This document shows, one piece after another, positions 35,296 to 47,458 of a stretch of DNA of 64,000 nucleotides. This DNA is from Formicarius rufipectus (lineage: Eukaryota; Chordata; Aves; Passeriformes; Formicariidae), in NCBI GenBank assembly GCA_013399695.1, contig VXAU01001352.1, positions 438,404-502,403 of the forward strand. The letters are read 5' to 3'. Position numbers and translations under genes: made by a program. How positions within the stretch are numbered: the first letter of the stretch is position 1; every line of letters starts with the position of its first letter. The notes under the pieces were generated by a model. That model was given only the letters and a program-made list of their open reading frames with translations, had not been told where the DNA came from and did not search any database.

Positions 35296-38200
35296 TCTGA
35301 CTTCTTCTGTCATACAGGATGTTTTAAAATTTTTTTTCCTTAATTAGTAAAACTGTGCTTCATATCTTGGAAGCACAACATCCAGATGGGAATAGTATGT
35401 GTCAGAACAGCATGTTTAATTATTTATAGCTACTTTCTTTGTTTGATGCCTTGATTGTTATTTATTTTATTTTCCACCCCAAGGTTTGATCACTTAAACA
35501 GCCTGGAATCAAACATTTGGCAGTGTTTACAAATTATGAAAGTGGTTTCTGATTAAAGTGTTCTGTGGGAAGATTAAAGTTGCAGATCAGTGTGTAAGCC
35601 AGTGGCACTCCTGAATTTCAGCAGCAGAGAGCTGCTCTGTGGCGTGTGCTCTGTATTCACACCCACATCCCACATTTTTCCCGTGGTCTTCCCAGGGCTG
35701 TGCTTTTGGGGTGATCTTCTGGCAGAGGGCAAACCCAGCCCTCTCAGCCAAGTGAGATGCAGGTCTGCACCTGTCAGGCCACTCCCCAGGAGTCTGCAGG
35801 AATGGTGCAGACATCTAAGGTTTCTCTGTTTTGTGGCTGTGTCGTGATCAGCAAAGCTCTTGGCACTCTTTTTGCGTGAAGTCAGACATGTGAGATCAGA
35901 TGTGTAACACTGTGTGAGACAATTAAGGGTTTTTAGAATGAATCTATGTAAAAACACCACTGCTTGTAAAAAAAAAAAAAAATGGAAATTACTTCTTGTT
36001 TTGTTGATACTGTCAGAGGTCTTGTGTTCTTGGCTTCCCCTCTTAGTTTTCCAGAACAAAACTTTAAAGCATAAGATGCTCTCCTGGCATTAGTTTCTTT
36101 GTGAATTGGAAATCTATGTGATCCATAATCCAAATACATAAAAAGGCCAGCAGTGTATGCTGCAAACCTCCTAAAGAAGTGTTTTGTGCTGGTTGACTGC
36201 TTACCTAACACTTACCTTCACTTATGGGTCTTTTCTTTTTAGCTATTTTTCTGATGCAGTTCTCGAGAGTCTAATGACTGGGTAGCAACTGGCAAAAAAA
36301 TATGCCTCAACATTCCTGAAAAAATAAAGGCAGGATTTTGCACAACTGCTTTTGCCCACAATCACATGAATAATATTTTCTGAGAATAATACTGAGCCAA
36401 ATTTGCATTTGCTTCAGTTCCCTGTTCAAAGGTGAGGATTGCTGAAGTGCCATCATAATTCCATAAGCTATAAGGAAGTAAATGTCTATGGCTGGGCAGG
36501 AAGAGAAGACAAATTTGCCAAAGAGAAGGCTCAGTATGAGAAGAAGAGTGTTTGAACCACTGGATATGATGACCACTGGAATTGCCACCCCTTGCAGAAT
36601 GCTGGAGGACCTCTGTAGAGCTGATCTTTCCAGGTAGTTTTTAGACAAACATGAGTCCAACAACTACCATCTTTTTGAAGACTGTGGGAGAGAGGGAAAG
36701 AATGGAGGAGTGCTGCAGTCACATGGTGCTGGACCTGGCTCTGCCTCAGAGATGGAGATAAAAGAATAGTTTGCCCCATGGTGCCTGGCACTTGGATGGA
36801 AAATCAAAGCTTTTTCATTTCAGCTTCACTGAAAACACACAGTAGAAAAAACATTTATAGCTGGCAAATGGAAAAGTTTTAAATTGATGATGGAAGAAAC
36901 ATTCATTTCCAAGCTTCTGAGTGAGCTATTAAAATCAACAGAGTAAAGACAAAATCCCTGGCACTGAAAATGAAAGGAGCAATTTTTTGTATCTACTTAG
37001 TTAAAACTTGGCAAAACAAATCTAAAGTAGTGGTTTCAGATTTCCATGTGCACTAACTGTGCCAACTTTTGTTCTCAGAGTTGCCGTGATAGAAAGTTCA
37101 TCCCCCTTGAGAATCATTTTTTCCACTAACTTTTTAAATCAGAAGTCAATTTAAGCAAAAAGCTAGATCTTATATCAACACGGACGTGTGTTTCTTTGGT
37201 TTGTGCTGTTGAATGGTCCAGAGTTTTAATTTAAATACACTATTTTGAAACAAGCTTATCTCCATTTAATTGACATTGGAGTTAGTGCAGTGCATCTAGT
37301 AATGTTGTTTGCCCAGTGTTGGTGTATTATTTTCAAATGTACCTGTCAGTGGCCTTCCACAGGAGGATGAGAAATTCACTCATTTCAAAAGCAAGGAAAT
37401 TTTTGAACAGCAAATTCTCTCCTCTTGCCCTCCCTCTTCCACCAAACATCATTATCTAAGGCTGCACATTAGCAATCAATTTCACATGATGATCAATATT
37501 TTCATTATCATGACAATTTTCTAAAGTCTCTACAGTTAAGATTTAGCTTTTGCATTATTTTATGGAAAGGTTAAATGAAACAGGAAAAAATTTTAAGAGA
37601 AAATGGTAGTTGTTTTTTGGAAAAGTCACACGACCTAAGTACAGCACTGCCAGTATGTTTGTGTAGGATGAATAAAATATACCTATTAGAGTACATTCGC
37701 TTATGAATTTTCTGTATTCTTAGAGCAAGTTCCAGTGGTTCATATTATAATTCTTAGAAGGATAACATTATCAGTAGGTGTATTTAATATTGATAACAGC
37801 CTTAATGCATTGGTAATGTGCTGTGGTGTCATTCAGGTTTGGCATAGCTAACATGCAGCTGATGAGACCTAAACCCTTATTTAAAATATTTCATTATCCT
37901 GAATATTAAAATAAGCACAATGTTGCCTTAAGGTAGGTAAAGACTAGCTTCCTGTTAGATTTTTGGAAGAATCACTGATTAGCAACCAAACTTAGCTTTT
38001 CTTCAATTACCTGGTCTGAAATAAGCAAGTATTTTCATTGATAAGGATAATAAGTTACTAGTCACTGCATCAAAAGGGCAACAATATTCTGTTCTATCTG
38101 AATATGTGTGCATAAATAGTGAATTATTGTTAAGTAAGGGTTTTGCCAATTGTAAATTTGTCCTCTTGGATTTTTCTATAACTGGGGACTTCTGCTCCAT

Positions 38201-41200
38201 ATAATTACATTATTTAGGTGGAAGTTCTTTTATGAATTGCCATGTATTCCTTTCAAATTTGAAATAATTAACCATGAAGAAGTTGCTTAATAGCCATAGT
38301 AAGGTCTAAAGGGAGATTGTTCAAAGGACTGCTATTAACTCTTATTTTTCAATATATAAAAATACATGAAATATCAAAAGCATGGAGTTTCCTGGTATGC
38401 TCTTGGAAGCCACAAAGAGGACAGTGCTCAGGCTGGGCAGCTGCTCTTCTGCACTCCCCAGCCCTTCTCTTCAGCTGTGCATGGACCTCATCTTAACAGA
38501 GGAGTGTGACTGACTTCAGGCTTGACTACAAAATCTTCTCCCTAAATCTCCCACTCAAATTCTGTACTGATGAGCAGCTTGTCTCTGTGAATAGCCAGGT
38601 TTCAGCAACGAGCAGGAAATTAGGTGGGTGGGAGCACATGAGCACCCAAAGAGCAGCTAATTCACTGTTGCTCTGCAAAGGTGTCAGATACTGAGCCCAG
38701 GTGAGCTAGGATCAGTGTCTGAAGCACAACAAACTTGGCTGGTGAGCTATAGAAACAGGTAAAAGGAGTCTGATATTCAGCCACGCTCATTTTACTGCAA
38801 ATTAAAGTAAAATTGAGCAAATGTAGCAAATGACCGACTGCACAGTCCAGAACTGCTGCTTAACTACTGTTTAACTTGGTTTTGAACCTCCCTGCAAGTG
38901 AAATAAACTAAAATAAGAGGGGATACAGTCAGCTTAAATATTGCAAAAAGAAAAGGGGTGATTTGTTTGGGATGTGTTTTAAAATGCACACAACTAAATA
39001 CAGAGTTCTGATCTACGCACGGCATAGAATAAAAAACAAGGGAGATTCTTAAAGACAGCAAAATAGAGCTACTGTGAGCCAACAGCAGGCAAACATCATG
39101 TGGTTTGCTAGTGGTACATACATTCAGGAATGGCTTGTGGTATGATACATTATCAAATTAAAGTTCACCTCCCAGCTCTTCTACAATTTCTCATGTGGAG
39201 AGAGTTGCACAGTCCAGAGAGACATTGATCCCGTGTCTAAAGGAAGAACACCTCTGTCTTTTGCTCACACCCTGACACCACAGCTCCTCTTACGGCACCT
39301 CCTCACCACCCTGCTGACCTGTGCTCGAGCTTGCTCTTGTACCACAGCTATTAAGCAATACCATGTGTGACTCAGAGAAACTTTTCCAGCCCATTTTTAT
39401 TCTCCAGTGACTGATGAAGAATGTCATGTTCAACATGGTACTGCACATGTGTCCCAGCTGGTGAGGAATGGCTTTCAGTCCCTACGCAGGGACTAAGAGC
39501 ATTGCTGCCACATGTTTTGTTTTGCTTTTTCCTATTCTCCACATTTTTCACCCTGTTGCCACCATTTTTAATTTTTCAAGTCATGGTAAAAGCAGAAGTT
39601 TGAGGCTATATTGAGAAAACCAGGGCCTCTTAACAAGGTTGAAGCCCAAGCCACTGCTCCACCAGAGAGTCTGTGTTCAGCAATGTAGAACTGCTGCTTT
39701 TGCACCTGGTTCCTGTACTTGCTGTTGTAGTTTTGCTGATTGCAAAGAAAAGAGGTGGGCCGAGCTGTATTTGCTCCCCTTTCTCCTTATAGTGTACTGT
39801 TCTCTGAGTCAGTCCAGGGCCTCTTCTCACTGCTGTGCAGCTAACTTCTCGGGCTGGAATTCCTGCACTGGGCACAGAATTTATAGCTGCCTAAATCTTT
39901 GAGTTCTTAATAGAAAACAGTCTCAAGTCTCTCAGCTTTCAGAAAAGATTGGAAGTGAAAAATGATAGAAATGCAGTTATAATGAGAGTCTGAGAGATGA
40001 AAGCAACCAGTCATAACAAGTCACCTACCGGGCACAATATCCTCCGTTGCTTCCCTTAGTTGAGCCTGAGGGGATGTGACATTGTCCTTTGCCATTCTCA
40101 GGACACTTTCACAAGCTCAGCATACAGACCAACCTTTTAAACCACAAACACTTTGATCCACTATTTGATTGCATTGCTAAAAAGACACCCCAACACATGC
40201 ATGCACAAAACACGCAATGCATTTCACTTACAGTAACTTCACTTTTAGTTAAGGAAACATGACTCACTTCAAAGACTCTTTGAAGGGACTTCTTATAATT
40301 CCTGATCTTCAAAGAACCATTGCTGAAGCTATACCTGGATAAATATTTCTTTGTCAGAAGAGCCATTTGCCATAACCAATTATAGAAGATGCAGCTGCGG
40401 ATCTGTTTTCTGAAAGAATGCAAAATCACTCTTTGAAGCTACTAGGCATTTCAACAGTGTCCTCTTGACAAGACTTTGCCCCAAAGCCTCACATAGCCAC
40501 CTTGCCAGGAGAAATGGCACCTGGTAGACTGGGGACCTGTGACTCTCTGAACTGCAGGGCTGGGTTCTGGACAACAACCTCTTCTGAGGCTGCTGGGGCT
40601 GCGTGGTGTTGCACTGCTTTTTCCATGGGTATTGCTACTCTGAGGCACGTCAAACACTTAGTCTGTGTGAGTGCCATTGGAGTTATGGTTCCCATGGATG
40701 TTAGAGCACCTGAAAGAGTCAAAGAGAGCAAAAATAAGCTGCAGTTCTCACCTTAAAGGTTGCATGTGCAGAGAGTGCATCAGACTTTGATGTCCATTAA
40801 AAGTCATGGTCATTGTTCTCTGAGTCAGCAGACTGTTGTTTCAGACTTAACTTCTTTGTGTCATTCATCTGTTCCCTGTCCTATCCCTTCAGCTGTGAAA
40901 TCTTATATTGGGTTCTATTGGGGTTTAGATTATCATTTTTTTTCCCTGTAAATTAGTTTCTTCCAAAGGAATCCTGAAGAATTTTTTTTCCTAAGAAATT
41001 GGGGGTTGTCTTAAGTTCTGGTCCATTAGGCATTGTTATGGGCTCTATCTGGTCTGGAAATCCAATCTGTAGGAATACCATGCCACTCAAATTGATGTAC
41101 TATTCTAACACTATTCTGTTCTTAGGCAATCAGAGACTAATTCTACACTCTGTTTTTAGAAAACTGCTTTTATCTTTCATAAGGAGTTAATGTTAAGATC

Positions 41201-42689
41201 ATACCCCTTATCTCTGAGACAGTCATGTTTTCACCAAAAAAATCTGACTGGTAAAATTAGGAATGTACCAGATCTACATATAGCTTGCTTGACACACAGG
41301 CTTTGGCATTCAAACACTTACAGTGCTGTCATACTATGTTTAATTGCCTGTCTTACCATGAGAGTCCCAAGACAACTGTCTGATTGATCCCCTGTGTCTT
41401 GATGATACCCTGACTCCAGTTAATGTTTCAGCCATTTGTACAATATGAAACCTAAGGTCCCATTTGAACTGAGGAAGCAAATGGCTTATTAAAGTCTAAT
41501 TTCTCCAGCTTGTTCTTGCCTTTGGGCATTTTAAATAGGTTAATGCAATTTTTACAATACACTCAGGGAACTTTACTCACAGAATGTTGTCATAAACTAG
41601 ACAAAAATAGCCCCTAGATTATCTTAAAATGGGAAGTATTCCAAATATACTTGCCCTGATACTTAGTCAAACTCTCTACCTAGAACAACCTTTTCTTCCT
41701 ATTTCCTTTTTTTTTNTCAGTGCATTATTGTGCATTTTAAGGTTTGGGAAGGGGGAAAAAAAGTGTCAGATTTATTTAGTGCAGTGGATCATTTTTCAGG
41801 GAAATTCCAGTATTCATCAAAATGTGGAGACACCACAGGCACCATATAAATTATGATGGTTTTCTTCTTAATACTTCCTTTTTACTGCCTACATTCTTTA
41901 AAGTGGATTTAGTGCTCATGAAAGATGCTGGATAAGACAAAGAAAGTGAAGCCCTCTGTTTGTCTGCAGGATTGGTATGGGGGAGTACTGGAAATGCAGG
42001 TTTCTCCCCATAACCCATCTGTGTTCTGCAGCTGTAACCTTGAGGGGTCAGCTTTAGGAAAGAGAAGATGACTTGGTCTTCTTACTCTTTCTATTCTCTC
42101 TACTGAAAGTGCAAATAAAGACGTCAGTTGATGCCATCCAAGGCCAAAGTCTTTATGATCTTCTTCATTAGATATTAGGACACTATCAGTTTATTACCTT
42201 GACTGCGTGGCAAACTGTTTCCAATGCAGGCTCTCTGTGGGTATATGTGTGTGAATGCAACTTCTGTATGTTTAATATTTCTCTTATAATGTAGAAAACA
42301 GGCCAAAGCATCATTATGGTGCAATTCCTTATATTGACCCAGGCTGGATTGGAACCAGTGATTTAGAAATAACATGCTCTATATCCCATTACTAATCTCT
42401 TCAGCCACAAGTCCAACCCTTCAGGGATTTTTTCACAAAGAGGATGCTAACATATTCAAAAGAACTCCTATTTTTTCCTCTCCGAAAGGAAATTTGAGCA
42501 TATGCAAAGACACTTTGGGTATTTGGCTAACCCACCCCTCATTACCCAGGAGGGAGAGAATGTAGACACAGGCTTGCATTGGGCTGTTCAGCATGTGTAT
42601 TCAGTCTTTAGTAATCTGCTTCCAAGAAAAGAAAGGCACAAACCTCATTAGAGGAGAAACAACAGGGTGGAAAACAAAAGCGGGCCGTG
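35296..42689. other. Intronic DNA with no recognised feature
   Basis: Long AT-rich stretch. Open frames such as 35574-36059 (minus, 161 codons), 36307-36663 (minus, 118 codons) and 40489-40731 (minus, 80 codons) have no recognised homology. No interspersed repeat could be assigned. Confidence 0.45.
41716..41716. other. Ambiguous base (N) at the end of a T homopolymer
   Basis: A single N interrupts a T run at 41708-41715. It reflects uncertain base calling or assembly at the homopolymer and not biology. Confidence 0.98.
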
Positions 42690-43030
42690 TCAGTTCAGAG
42701 GCGAGTCCAGATGCTTAAGTTAGTTACACTTTTCAGTTTAAGGCAATGCAAATCCATTCTCCATTACTGGGGAAGTGGAAAAAGGCATTAAGCCCTTGAA
42801 ATGGCAGGAGTCAAGTTCTGTGTTCAGTCAAACAGGAAAAGGTTTAATGTACGATTTTCTTCTTTTTAGTCCGTTGTACATTGTACCAAGGCACTGAAGA
42901 ACAACTATGCAATTATGTAAATAGGGGGGTAGAGGCTGGAGCAGCACTACAGTTTGTAACCTAAAATTGCTTTGTATTCCTCCTATCCCTTCTCCCTCTT
43001 TACACAGAAACAAACATGCACAAAACATTA
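42690..43030. promoter_or_regulatory. Possible conserved non-coding block with a POU octamer
   Basis: Unique sequence with an exact octamer motif ATGCAAAT at 42746-42753, the classical binding site of POU-domain proteins, and AATTATGTAAAT near 42909. Six exact octamers occur across the window, only slightly more than composition predicts, so the motif alone is weak evidence. The enhancer reading is inference only. Confidence 0.2.
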
Positions 43031-44499
43031 ATGAAATAAATCAGACATTATGTGAAGCTTATTCACAAGAGTGAATTCTAGATATGAATTGAATGCCTGA
43101 ACATTAATTTGATCTTCTGCCAAGTGCTGTAGAGGTCTTTATTCTATATATGAGTTTATATTGTGAAGGAGAGGTGAAAAAAAAGGTTCCTAATTTTAAA
43201 TTGTTTTCATTATAGAAATATTTGTGGGCCTACTTATGTTCCTGCTTTTTGGAGAATTGTGATTAAACTGTAAAATGCATGTTTTTATTTAAAATATAAT
43301 CAGGGATATTCCATACTTGTGTCATAATATGATGGCCAGAGGCAGCAGGCAATTGCTACTACTTTCAGTTAATACAATCAGGACTGGGAGTAGAAGACAG
43401 AGCCTTTTGAGTCTTCCCACTAAAACAAAGGCTCAGTCATTCCCTCATTTTGGATCAGACTGGTCCTTTCAGCATGGTTGCATCAGAGGTGAATTTTTCC
43501 CCTTCTGCTTGACAGAGGGCCCTTTTAGTTTCATTTCAATTTCTCGTGGAGGTGACCAACAGAGAAACAATATGAAACAGCACATTTTGTGTAAACATTT
43601 TGGATGCATGGCACCATTGTGCTTACAAGTATCTGCCAAAGGGAGCCAAGGAAGGTTCCTTAGGTCATGCCTTTCCCTAATTTTTTAAGTAGTCTGAGGT
43701 CTGTGACAAGTGTAGATCAGAAGTAGGTCAGAAAGTTTGCTTTCATTGCCTCTTGACCATCCATTTGCACCTCAACTCCATATCTCTTATTCTAATGTAA
43801 ATGCTTTGATAGTGTGACTAAGCATAATCTGCTGAAAATAGGATCATAAACCATGGGGTGGTCCTGTGGGCAGTCTGCCATGGCACTGCAGCAACACAGG
43901 AATTCTAGTGGAACCCTAGGTTTGAAAACCCCAGGATTGGAAACACCTCATAGGTATTATTAGTTCTTCTTACTGTCTTCTTGGGTATACACACCTACCA
44001 TATATTCAACATGTATTTCTCTTAAGGGAAGTTGAAATGTCACGCAGCATTTGTGGATTTTCCTCATTTTTTTTTTCATAGCTCACATGTGTTTTTAGTT
44101 ACTTGTTTCCCTTTTAAAGTGGTGTACTTTATGTCGACTTTTTTAACAACTGAAAAAACTTTCTTCAATTCTTTGCCAGCCTTTCTAATTCTTGAATGCA
44201 GTCCTGAAAGAAAGTAGGCACTTGTCACTTAAAAATGTCAAAGTTTTACCCAGCTGTTAGCCAGTAAGTCATAAAAAAGATTCCTGTGAGGTAGGCAGTG
44301 CATGTTATCTTTTATACATGCAGACATAGCACTGTTGTACCACCTGAAATTCCATCAGACTCCAAGCTCTGCTGAAAGTGACAAATGCTAGACAGGTATA
44401 CGATCTATAATGGATGAGCTATGCAAGCAAGCTCAGGGAGCTGGGCTGGATGTGATTGCAAACAATAATATGACACAACCCCTGCTGTGGATAATACAG
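43031..44499. other. Intronic DNA with no recognised feature
   Basis: A 123-codon frame at 43317-43688 on + lacks any recognised domain or splice context. Otherwise only AT-rich spacer is seen. Confidence 0.5.
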
Positions 44500-44900
44500 G
44501 CATTGTGAGAGGCAGCGCAATCCAGCAGCATGAACACCTCGCTGCTGGCATGGTCCAGAGCCCTAAATCCACCTTTGCAGTACTCCTACTGTGTGCTTTG
44601 AGAACGCCTTTCCTGATCTAACAGTCCTTATTCCAATTCCTTATCTGCTTGTTTAGCATCAACACGTTAAACAATCACACCTCACTAAGCCACTTCAATG
44701 CAATTTAAAGATCAGCATAATAATAGGCTTCGGAGAGGCTTTTTAAATGAATTAGATGAAAACACAAGAAGTTATTTGAATAATTTAGTGCAGTTGCTGG
44801 CAGTGAACTTGGAAAGTTTTCCATGAAGTAACTTTTTCCATCAACAAGACCTTCCGTCAGGGAGTACCTTCCGCTCCAGCAAGAATGTCTTCATTTCCAG
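44500..44900. promoter_or_regulatory. Possible conserved non-coding block
   Basis: Repeat-free, complex sequence with motifs such as CAATGCAATTTAAAGATCAG near 44697, AAATGAATTAGATG near 44745 and TTTGAATAATTTAGTGCAG near 44775. It has the look of conserved intronic sequence. It lies 2.2 kb upstream of the coding exon. Conservation was not testable. Confidence 0.22.
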
Positions 44901-46194
44901 TACAAAAGTGAATAGTAGAGATATCAATATCCCTGCATTCACCAACATTCAAGTACTGAGCAGTATTGAAGGCAAAGCTTTTCTACTCCTAGAAGAGCAT
45001 GTTGTGTCTCATCCAGTCCAGTTGTGCTCATAGGATATAAAACGAGCCCTCATTCCTCTCCATGGGCTGTGTGGATCAGAAGTTATGCTCTTGTGGGATG
45101 TAATTTAATTAATTTCTCTGTTGGGGTCTGTGGATGCAATAAGGGTTTGTTGTGTTTGAAGTCTTGGTTCTGGTTATCAATAGCTCATTCAATCTGCTAT
45201 TACAGGTGAAAAAATGACCTGCACAAGATAAAGAGCTGGTCTAGATTTCTTTTTTCCTCATGGGAATGGGAAGGGCCTTTCTGCCTCTGTGTACATACAT
45301 ACAGATAGAATGGGTGAATAGTTTTCCTTGCCATCTGAGATGCTTCATGCTATGGTTAATATTCGTCTGTGCAACTGCTTTCTTGTTTTCACACCTCCTT
45401 ATGCCTTAGTTTATATTTACCCTTACTACCCTCTTGGCTTTGGGGTATTTAGGTACAAATTCTCATCAGGAAATTCACCTGTGCACTCTTACTTCTCCAG
45501 GGTGATTTCTTTCGCATGAGGCTCCATGCATGTTTTTAATCTGATAATCACTCTGTTTTGTGTTGAAACACAAAACTTCTATGAGTAATTTTCCTGTTGG
45601 AAATATATTGATGTTACCAATCCTCCTTCTCTGCATTATTCAGGTTCTTTGTTCCAGTCACATACACATGGCTGTAATTCTTGTAAAGGCATGTTTGTAG
45701 TTTGATTCCCACCTCTACTGAAAGAAAATTTAGAGCTGCTATGAGTATAGGAATGAATAACCAACAGCTCCTCCTATCAAGCCTTACACTTTTCCTTTAT
45801 GCAGCCTTTTCTGTCTCACCCGTTCTGTTTCATATTTCTTCATTTTCTTTTCTTTTTTCTTTTGCTTATTTCACTTTATGGCTCATTGATTTCACAAGTT
45901 GTATCAAGACCTCAGGTTCAGCCCCAAGGCATAGACATCTGGAAAGCTGAAATGGGGATGTCAACACAAAAAGAAAGTGGAGATGACTTGGCTTTATCTG
46001 CCAGCTCACAAACAACTCGATGAACAGAGTTTCTGGCCATGAAATCTGAATACCATTTTAGAAATAACAAATTTGATTCATTCCCAGTTTACTTTGGCGT
46101 CTATGGATGGAAATTAGAATACAGGGTGGTATTGGCAAAGCAGTATACAGAATGAAAAATAGCACAGTGACCTTGCAAGCTATTCCACTTGGGA
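44901..46194. other. Intronic DNA with no recognised feature
   Basis: AT-rich spacer with T-rich patches near 45840. Nothing assignable. Confidence 0.5.
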
Positions 46195-46300
46195 TCTTAT
46201 AGCTAACTATCACAACCCTTATGATGTTGAGTAGAGTAGGGAAAGCTGGAGAACCAGGTGACTTACTCAGGTCATAACCCCAGAAAGCATCAGGCTCCTG
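46195..46300 (-). mobile_element. Possible MIR/L2-like relic, inverted
   Basis: ATCACAACCCTTATGATGTT, then GAGTAGGGAAAGCTGGAGAA and CCAGGTGACTTACTCAGGTC resembles the old amniote core 'cctcacaaccctgtgaggtag...gggaaactgaggca...gtgacttgcccaaggtc'. It is a weak but ordered match. It is in the same orientation as the relic at 35120. Confidence 0.4.
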
Positions 46301-47103
46301 TCATGTTCTGACTGCTGCTTAAAACAGTTCTTCCTGGGTGACATCCTTATGACACACCTCCTGCCTTCCCGAATTTAATGAATGCCCCAGTCAATCTGAA
46401 AGCATCCCTGGGAAATCAGGTTTGCTCCTCTGTGCCAGCAGGTTAGTGTGAGCCGCTCATTTCCAAGCCTCATATTTGGAGCATGTGCTAGCAAAACATG
46501 ACAGACCTTTACTACCAGGAGTAAGTGAGCAGTGTGAGCCACAAGAAGGAATTTATAGCTTTTAGACATGAGCAGAGATGTATTTCAGAGACACACACAT
46601 TTTATTGGGTATTTTTGCTACCCAGGCATTGCACGAGAAATTTCACAGCTGAATGTTTTATTTCCTGATACTTACTGTATAATGACATGACAAAGCACTT
46701 TTCAGAGCATCCTTTGTTTTACAACTGTGGCTTTCTCCTCCTTTATATAACAGCACCAGTTCATGTTATGAGTTCTTACTGTACTGCGCACAGTGACAAC
46801 CTGTTCACCTCTTCTCTAGGCAGGTAATATTCCCATTGGTTTCACTGGTAAGCTTGTCTGAGCAGAGTCTCGTGGTCAGCTCTGAGCCCCATCCTGTGGG
46901 CAGACCTGGAACCCATTCAAAGGTTTGCTTTCATTGCCACCAGTGAAGCCCAGCTCTTCCCACAGAAGTACACTGGCAGAACCACAAGCTGTTATTGATA
47001 GGAACAATTTTGAGCCACATCCTGGAGTCTGAGGCCAGCTGTCCTCAGCGAGCAGTGTGCCCCCCAGTGTATCAGAACCAGAATACCTTCAACACAATAG
47101 GCA

Positions 47104-47147
47104 TTACTGAAACTTGCGTAACTCCCTCCCCTCTCTTCAATTCACAG
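47104..47147 (+). other. POU6F2: Splice acceptor of the POU6F2 poly-Q exon
   Basis: A pyrimidine-rich tract (CTCCCTCCCCTCTCTTC at 47122-47138) precedes TTCACAG, with the AG at 47146-47147. Plausible branch-point matches are TTACTGA at about 47104 and GTAAC at 47118-47122. The site leaves CT as the first two exon bases, completing a G|CT alanine codon, which agrees with the family's residue order Ala-Thr-Ser-Ser. Confidence 0.88.
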
Positions 47148-47449
47148 CTACCTCATCCCTGAACTCCCAGCTTCAACAGCTTCAGCATCTTCAGCAGCTC
47201 CAGCAGCAACAGCAGCAGCAGCAAAGCCAGCAGCAGCAGCAAGGCCAGCAGGCACAGACTCCCCAGCCCGTGCAGCAGAGCCAGCAGTCCCAGCCACAAC
47301 CAGCAGCAGCACCACAGCAGAGCCAAACGCAGTCCCAGAGCCAGAGCCAACCACCTCCAGCCTCACAGTCCTCCAGCTCCCCTCAGAAACCCAGCCAGTC
47401 ACCAGGGCATGGACTTCCATCTCCTCTTACTTCACCAAATCCATTGCAG
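47148..47449 (+). CDS. POU6F2: POU6F2 internal exon: Gln/Ser/Pro-rich transactivation region
   Basis: POU6F2 (retina-derived POU-domain factor 1) is a nuclear transcription factor with a C-terminal POU-specific domain and homeodomain, expressed in the retina and other neural tissue. This exon encodes only part of its N-terminal glutamine-rich region. It is 302 nt: two bases finish a split alanine codon, then 100 whole codons follow, so the upstream intron is phase 1 and the downstream intron phase 0. The product starts TSSLNSQLQQLQ, has Q8-S-Q5-G at 47201-47245, a linker of Gln, Pro and alternating Ser-Gln, then SSPQKPSQSPGHGLPSPLTS and ends NPLQ. The start and end blocks match the mammalian protein as I recall it. 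The middle is about 20 residues shorter and less proline-rich, which is common in such linkers. There is no local start codon; the exon is internal. It is the only GC-rich coding island here. Minus-strand frames over it are shadows of the CAG repeats. Confidence 0.93.
47201..47251 (+). repeat. POU6F2: Interrupted CAG/CAA glutamine-codon repeat
   Basis: Eight glutamine codons (CAG CAG CAA, four CAG, CAA) are followed by AGC, five more glutamine codons (four CAG, then CAA), GGC and two CAG. The longest pure CAG run is four units. CAA, AGC and GGC interruptions should limit slippage. In frame throughout. Confidence 0.97.
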
Positions 47450-47458
47450 GTAGGACGC
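47450..47458 (+). other. POU6F2: Splice donor of the POU6F2 poly-Q exon
   Basis: The junction reads TTGCAG|GTAGGACG. CAG|GTAGG is a good match to the U1 consensus. It falls right after the LQ codons, exactly where the family's next exon continues with LVNN. If unspliced, the frame would run 34 codons further, to a TGA at 47552-47554. Confidence 0.9.

Larger units (their letters stand above)
1..47147 (+). other. POU6F2: POU6F2 intron upstream of the poly-Q exon (partial)
   Basis: This stretch lies upstream of the only recognisable exon and ends at its splice acceptor. It is AT-rich, stop-dense in all frames, and carries avian SINE, LINE and LTR insertions. The preceding POU6F2 exon, which in the family encodes a segment ending LPLQNLQ, was not seen, so the simplest reading is one intron of at least 47 kb. 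POU6F2 is known for very large introns. What is seen is the lack of coding signal; that the whole stretch is a single intron is inferred. A small non-coding exon or nested RNA gene cannot be excluded by eye. Confidence 0.75.

Noticed and set aside
43317..43688. 123-codon plus-strand frame as a POU6F2 exon
   Set aside because: Its product does not resemble any part of POU6F2 and no fitting splice sites were seen.
47148..47420. Minus-strand frames of 65 and 90 codons over the coding exon
   Set aside because: They are antisense readings of CAG repeats (Leu- or Ala-rich) and shadow the true POU6F2 exon.
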